Positions 60,669 through 64,000 of a stretch of DNA of 64,000 nt are shown here, one piece after another (the stretch's first letter is position 1; every line of letters begins with the position of its first letter). The stretch lies in contig JADJXA010000025.1 of the NCBI GenBank assembly GCA_016716065.1, positions 248,001-312,000 on the forward strand. Reading direction: 5' to 3'. A program made the translations under genes and the position numbers. The stretch comes from Candidatus Leptovillus gracilis (GTDB lineage: Bacteria > Chloroflexota > Anaerolineae > Promineifilales > Promineifilaceae). Below the pieces are notes generated by a model. The model had not been told where the DNA came from. It saw nothing but the letters and a program-made list of their open reading frames with translations, and searched no databases.

Positions 60669-60817
60669 GTTTGCAGCCGCCACAAGCTGCCTTCCAGGTC
60701 GAATTCAAAGCTGACCACGGCAGCGCGGTCGCGCTTGCCACAATGGGCCGTGCGAAAGGCCCAATAGAGATTGGCAAAGGTGTGGATGGGCAGGTAGAGG
60801 TTTTTGCATGTTTTCAT
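60659..60817 (-). pseudogene. Truncated reverse transcriptase (N-terminal fragment, DGR-type)
   Basis: ATG 60817 opens MKTCKNLYLPIHTFANLYWAFRTAHCGKRDRAAVVSFEFDLEGSLWRLQTGA and stops. This matches the N-terminus of group II-like and diversity-generating-retroelement reverse transcriptases (M-K-T-Y-K-N-L ... F.NL..A+..A..GKR.......F..+LE..L..LQ). The palm domain and its YxDD motif are absent, so it cannot function. It lies 190 bp downstream of a gene with the fold and C-terminus of DGR target proteins, on the same strand. Confidence 0.62.
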
Positions 60818-60850
60818 CAAACTGTAGGACGATTTGATGCCAAGTAAAAG

Positions 60851-60906
60851 TAGCTGCGCTATCCTTACCGCACTTATGCAAACGAGGTATACGGATAGCG
60901 CGGCTA
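60851..60906. other. Inverted repeat near the retroelement remnant
   Basis: tagctgcgctatcc (60851-60864) and ggatagcgcggcta (60893-60906), 13 of 14 bp complementary, between the target gene and the reverse-transcriptase fragment. Confidence 0.55.
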
Positions 60907-60921
60907 CAGAATTTGAAGTGC

Positions 60922-60937
60922 TGGGGGAGAACCCCCA
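60922..60937. other. Short GC hairpin downstream of the variable-region candidate
   Basis: tgggggagaaccccca: a 6-bp GC stem with a 4-nt loop about 70 bp after the target gene stop. DGRs carry GC-rich hairpins with tetraloops in this position, which assist retrohoming. Confidence 0.5.
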
Positions 60938-61007
60938 AGCAATGCCCGGCATTGCCGACCCCACGCAGAAGAAGATCAGAAAAACCAGAAACCAGTAGAA
61001 CAGAAAT

Positions 61008-61919
61008 TCATTCTCCTGAGGACGACGCGCACCGGAACCCGAGGAAATCGAACTGGACCGGGGGAGTGCCGCCGTCCCGGTTCGAGGTGGTGAGGTAGTA
61101 CCAATTGCCGGACCAACCGCCCCCGCGCGGTACCTTGAACGTACCCATTTGCGGCCCCAGCGGGTTGCTATAGGGTGAACTACTATAATAAGTGCGGCCA
61201 TACCAGTCATTAACCCATTCCCAAACATTGCCGGCCATGTCCAGCGCCCCATACTGGCTGGCCCCGGCCGGGTAGCTGCCAACGGCGCTGGTATCGCCCA
61301 CGCAGTCGCTGCCTGTGGGGTTGTTATAACTGTTAGCCAGGGTGCAGTTCGGGTCGCCATCCCCCCAGGGATAGGCGCGAATCGTCGTGCCTCGCGCCGC
61401 CTTCTCCCACTCCGCTTCGGTGGGCAGCCGTTTGCCCGCCCAGGCACAGTAAGCCTGCGCCTGGTACCAGTTCACCCGAATCACCGGGTAATCGGCATAG
61501 GTAGGGTTGTCGTAGTAAGAGGGGCGTGTGTAGGAGGAATTGTCAGCGGGCGGCATACACGCCCCGGCAGTCACGCATGGCGCGTATTCGGCGTTGGTCA
61601 CCTCCGTCGTGTCTATGTAGTAGGCGTCCAGGTACACCGCGTGCAGCGGCAGTTCATGTGACGGGCAGTTGCTATACATCCCGTTGTGGTCGGGGTGGCA
61701 GCCCATCTGGAACTCCCCGGCCGGTACGTAGACCATCTCAGCAAGGAGCCGGATATTTATGATAACCGGCAGAAAGAGATCGTTATTTGTCGTCGGATCT
61801 CTTTGTGTGTCGCTGGTAGATGACCCTGGCACTGCTCCAGAGAGAGGCAGTATTGGCAAGAGAATAGAGGTGAGTGAAAACAGAGTGATAAACGAGTAAA
61901 TGTGAGAAAAACGCTTCAT
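61008..61919 (-). CDS. Secreted formylglycine-generating-enzyme-fold protein, likely DGR target
   Basis: 303 residues from ATG 61919 (GGAGG upstream). Signal helix MKRFSHIYSFITLFSLTSILLPILPLSG, then a full FGE-sulfatase (C-type-lectin-like) domain: MVYVPAGEFQMGC, HAVYLDAYYIDTTEVTNAEY, YPVIRVNWYQAQAYCAWAGKRLPTEAEWEKAARG, AYPWGD, GNVWEWVNDWYG, and the C-terminal VPRGGGWSGNWYYLTTSNRDGG...FLGFRCASSS. In most secreted members this fold binds ligands rather than acting as the sulfatase-activating enzyme. The C-terminal block has the RGGSW...GFR frame of DGR variable regions. A reverse-transcriptase fragment follows on the same strand. Confidence 0.82.
   Translation of the reverse strand: MKRFSHIYSFITLFSLTSILLPILPLSGAVPGSSTSDTQRDPTTNNDLFLPVIINIRLLAEMVYVPAGEFQMGCHPDHNGMYSNCPSHELPLHAVYLDAYYIDTTEVTNAEYAPCVTAGACMPPADNSSYTRPSYYDNPTYADYPVIRVNWYQAQAYCAWAGKRLPTEAEWEKAARGTTIRAYPWGDGDPNCTLANSYNNPTGSDCVGDTSAVGSYPAGASQYGALDMAGNVWEWVNDWYGRTYYSSSPYSNPLGPQMGTFKVPRGGGWSGNWYYLTTSNRDGGTPPVQFDFLGFRCASSSGE
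61020..61127 (-). other. Candidate DGR variable region (VR)
   Basis: The C-terminal block between RGGGW and GFRCA is made largely of NNC codons (TCC, GGC, TAC, TAC, CTC, ACC, AAC, GAC, GGC, GTC, TTC), the pattern left when template AAC codons are mutagenised. No template repeat was found in the adjacent 350 bp. Confidence 0.5.
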
Positions 61920-62303
61920 GGCTATTCCTCCAGTTCTCGAAAGGGAGATGGCGGGTGGCAAAACGCGCCAATAAGACAACAGTATACCATGAAACGAACC
62001 GGTTTAAGCAGCTACTTTGTGAAGACAAGAACAAAGCGCAGGCGCTGTCAACGCACAGATATAAGGCGTTGGGGATGCTGCAGCAATCAGCGATCACCAT
62101 GCACCAAGACACTCATCGCCTCATTTTGTCTGTCGTATTAACCCATTCCAACTCCACTTTTGCGCCAGCCTGACCTGTGGAATAGCCCAACGGCCGTATC
62201 CCCATCCACCAGCCATCTGCCCCTGGCCATCCTTCACCAATAGCAAAGCAATCCCTCTCCCCTTTAAACGGCGGTCAACCAGATCCCCTCTCGCGCCAGC
62301 CTC
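61920..62303. other. Intergenic region, no gene recognised
   Basis: Several short shadow frames; nothing convincing on either strand. Confidence 0.4.
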
Positions 62304-63743
62304 CTACACGTCCTGCCCCGGCAGCGGATACCAGACCCACCCGCCGCAGCAGCGACACCGCCCGCGCCAGTAGCGCATACCGCCTTCCTGCCGCAGCGCC
62401 CGCGCCACGGCCGTTCCCCCGGCATAATACCGACGTGGCGGCTTGCCCTCCGAACGGCCGTTCCCCGCATCCCCTTGTCGTCGCAGGTCTACCGCCCGGC
62501 GGCCTTGCCGCCCGTATTGTCGTCTATTGGGTCGCCGGCCCATCCGCCGGTGGGGGCCGACGTAGCTGTTGGGCAGCTGCCGCGCCTGGTAACGCGCTCC
62601 CGGACGGCCGTGCCGCCCGGCCACGTCGTGGAAGGCAAAAGCGCCACGCCCATACTGCCAGGCCATCTCCTCCTCGCCCGCGTCGGTGAGCGGCGCGCCG
62701 AGGGCGAAGTTGGCCTGGCTGCGCACCCCGGCCTGCGCCTCGTAACGCTGCTGCGTCCGCCGGCTCACCCCGCTGAGTTCGACCAGCGCCGCCCGGCTAA
62801 TGGGCGGACCAGGAGGTCTGCCAGGTGGGCTGGAAAACGCACCAGTCGCGCCGGACGCTCGCGGGCCATGTCCCGACAGAACATCGGTGTCACCACCCGT
62901 TCGCGCCGAGTGGAAGCTGGCGTAGAAGTGGGCCTTGACCACGCTCAGGCTGGCCAGCAGGTCGGCCAGCGGCAGGGCCACCCGCCGCTCGCCCAACTGT
63001 TCCACGCCCAGCGCCGCCGCCACCCGCTCCGGCCGGTAGAGCCAGATACGGCCGTCTTCCCCCGTCACCCACTGCCAGAACAGCCCATCCCCCCGCGCCA
63101 GCAGCAGCCGCAAGTAGCGCTCGTGGTAGAGGCAGAGTGGGGAAGCGGGGTCGGTCAGGTGGGCGACGGCCGTTTGTTTGTTTATCCACCCCCGTCCGGC
63201 CGCGTCCAGATGGCGCAGCAGCAGCCACAACCGCCCCTCGGCCGCCCGCTCTTCCCGCAAGAACGCCAGGACCAGAGCGGGAAGAAGAATGATTGCGGAT
63301 TGCGGATTTCGGATTTCGGATTGGGGAGTGTCGAGTGCGGTGGGAGGATTGGGGAATGTGGCGTGGGGGTCTCTGCCTGCGGGCATAGCTCCGGCCGCCA
63401 CCGCCTCTCCCTCGTTGACAATTGGCAGTTGGCTATCGGCAATTGACCATTGCCGCAGGTGCGCGGTAACGGCCGTGCTTTCCCAGCCCAGATGTGGCGG
63501 TAGGTTTTCGACAATAGCCGGCAAGGCGCTCTCTGGCGCAAAATCGGCCGTTGGCGACTGCGGGTCGGCAAAGCCGGTGCGTGACTCACCCGTCAGCCGC
63601 ACGGCCGTTGCCGGCAATTCTGGATGCCTTTCCACCGCCGTCGCGTTCGCCTCCCCGACGCGCCCCAGTATCCGGCGCAGCGCCAGCAGACGTTTGTTGG
63701 CCGCCATCAGGTCGGGAGAAGGGGAGGGGGAGACGTTTCGCAT
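62304..63743 (-). CDS. Initiator-like DNA-binding protein, paralogue of 44681-46045
   Basis: 479 residues from ATG 63743, chosen by likeness to the paralogue (MRNVSPSPSPDLMAANKRLLALR). Shared blocks in the same order: PPHLGWESTAVTAHLRQW, GRLWLLLRHLDAAGRGWI, YLRLLLARGDGLFW, ALPLADLLASLSVVKAHFYASFHSAR, the HTH ISRAALVELSGVSRRTQQRYEAQAGVRSQANFALG, ARQLPNSYVGPHRRMGRRPNRRQ and GMRYWRGRC. The middle contains a repeat-encoded stretch (TPQSEIRNPQSAI, 63290-63340) missing from the other copy. The C-terminus is Cys/Arg-rich (CRCCGGW). An initiator or regulator role is inferred from the HTH and mobile context only. Confidence 0.62.
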   Translation of the reverse strand: MRNVSPSPSPDLMAANKRLLALRRILGRVGEANATAVERHPELPATAVRLTGESRTGFADPQSPTADFAPESALPAIVENLPPHLGWESTAVTAHLRQWSIADSQLPIVNEGEAVAAGAMPAGRDPHATFPNPPTALDTPQSEIRNPQSAIILLPALVLAFLREERAAEGRLWLLLRHLDAAGRGWINKQTAVAHLTDPASPLCLYHERYLRLLLARGDGLFWQWVTGEDGRIWLYRPERVAAALGVEQLGERRVALPLADLLASLSVVKAHFYASFHSARTGGDTDVLSGHGPRASGATGAFSSPPGRPPGPPISRAALVELSGVSRRTQQRYEAQAGVRSQANFALGAPLTDAGEEEMAWQYGRGAFAFHDVAGRHGRPGARYQARQLPNSYVGPHRRMGRRPNRRQYGRQGRRAVDLRRQGDAGNGRSEGKPPRRYYAGGTAVARALRQEGGMRYWRGRCRCCGGWVWYPLPGQDV

Positions 63744-63812
63744 AGGACTACAGAGCGAAAGGCCGAAAGTCAGGTGTGGCTGACGGCTGACGGCCACACA
63801 AAGCCGCCGCTC

Positions 63813-64000
63813 TCACCGCCACCGCTCCCTGTCGCCGGGAGGAAACAGCAGCCAGGCTAGTAAGGCAAACAGGAGAACCGCGCCCCAGGTGTTGACAAAA
63901 AAGCCAGCCACAATCTCGGCCACTTGGTCGCTGGGCGTCGGTTCAGTGTCCGACGGCACGGCCGTTGGGGGAGCTGGTTCCGCCTGCTCAATGGACACGG
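63813..64000 (-). CDS. C-terminal part of a membrane protein (runs off window end)
   Basis: At least 61 residues visible; a GTG at 63998 could be a start, but the frame is open to the window edge. A Pro/Thr/Glu-rich stretch (AEPAPPTAVPSDTEPTPSDQ) is followed by one membrane helix (GAVLLFALLAWLLF) and a short basic end. It lies just upstream of the second initiator-like gene, in the same direction. No family recognised. Confidence 0.5.
   Translation of the reverse strand, partial: VSIEQAEPAPPTAVPSDTEPTPSDQVAEIVAGFFVNTWGAVLLFALLAWLLFPPGDRERWR

Noticed and set aside
61008..61919. Sulfatase-activating formylglycine-generating enzyme
   Set aside because: The fold fits, but the protein is secreted, no sulfatase is near, and the C-terminal block fits a DGR-diversified ligand-binding protein better.

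Overview
The window looks like part of a large plasmid or integrative conjugative element from a Chloroflexota-type bacterium (Anaerolineae-like). This is inferred from gene style only: a GC-rich sequence, a TPR-CHAT protein, Pro/Thr-rich secreted proteins, a PHAX-type RNA-binding protein, and the palindrome ACGGCCGT scattered through coding sequence. No ribosomal RNA, tRNA or core housekeeping gene was recognised.

Layout. 1-4.1 kb: the end of an unrecognised gene, a lipoprotein and a secreted beta-helix protein built from 510-bp tandem repeats. 4.1-5.2 kb: no recognisable gene, but several inverted and direct repeats that could be an origin or transfer site. 5.2-33.6 kb: one long minus-strand gene train read from 33.6 kb down. 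Many neighbours overlap by TAATG, TGATG or ATGA. In transcription order it holds three secreted or lipid-anchored proteins (one an M23 peptidase), SSB, a tiny membrane protein, a secreted protein, a TrbL/VirB6-like membrane protein, further secreted proteins, VirB2-, VirB3- and VirB4-like components, an unknown ATPase-like protein, a Lit-like (DUF1461) membrane enzyme, a coupling-type ATPase, a primase-polymerase, a DUF4417 protein, a large protein with polymerase-like motifs, an actin-like segregation protein with a small partner, and a replication-relaxation protein. This reads as a conjugation, replication and segregation module.

33.9-39.9 kb: a plus-strand two-gene CpXC-TPR-CHAT protease module with a terminator. 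39.9-46.0 kb: a nucleotidyltransferase, a Tn3 transposase remnant inside inverted repeats, an AAA/DUF234 ATPase, a PHAX-domain protein and an initiator-like protein that has a second copy at 62.3-63.7 kb. 46.1-47.0 kb: three tandem short transcription units, each with promoter and terminator, that look like small RNAs. 47.0-50.9 kb: a NarL-type histidine kinase, an orphan LuxR-type regulator and a separate response regulator. 51.6-56.3 kb: secreted proteins. 56.4-56.6 kb: a MITE-like element. 57.1-59.8 kb: an RQC-like protein, an antirepressor-like protein and a parA/ribbon-helix-helix segregation pair with a palindromic operator. 60.6-61.9 kb: a formylglycine-generating-enzyme-fold protein beside a truncated reverse transcriptase, apparently a decayed diversity-generating retroelement. 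62.3-64 kb: the second initiator-like paralogue and a partial membrane protein.

Two patterns cut across the element. Low-complexity repeat families sit at many gene junctions of the transfer operon and sometimes run into genes. Reading-frame breaks occur in several adjacent transfer genes, meaning either decay or sequencing indels.
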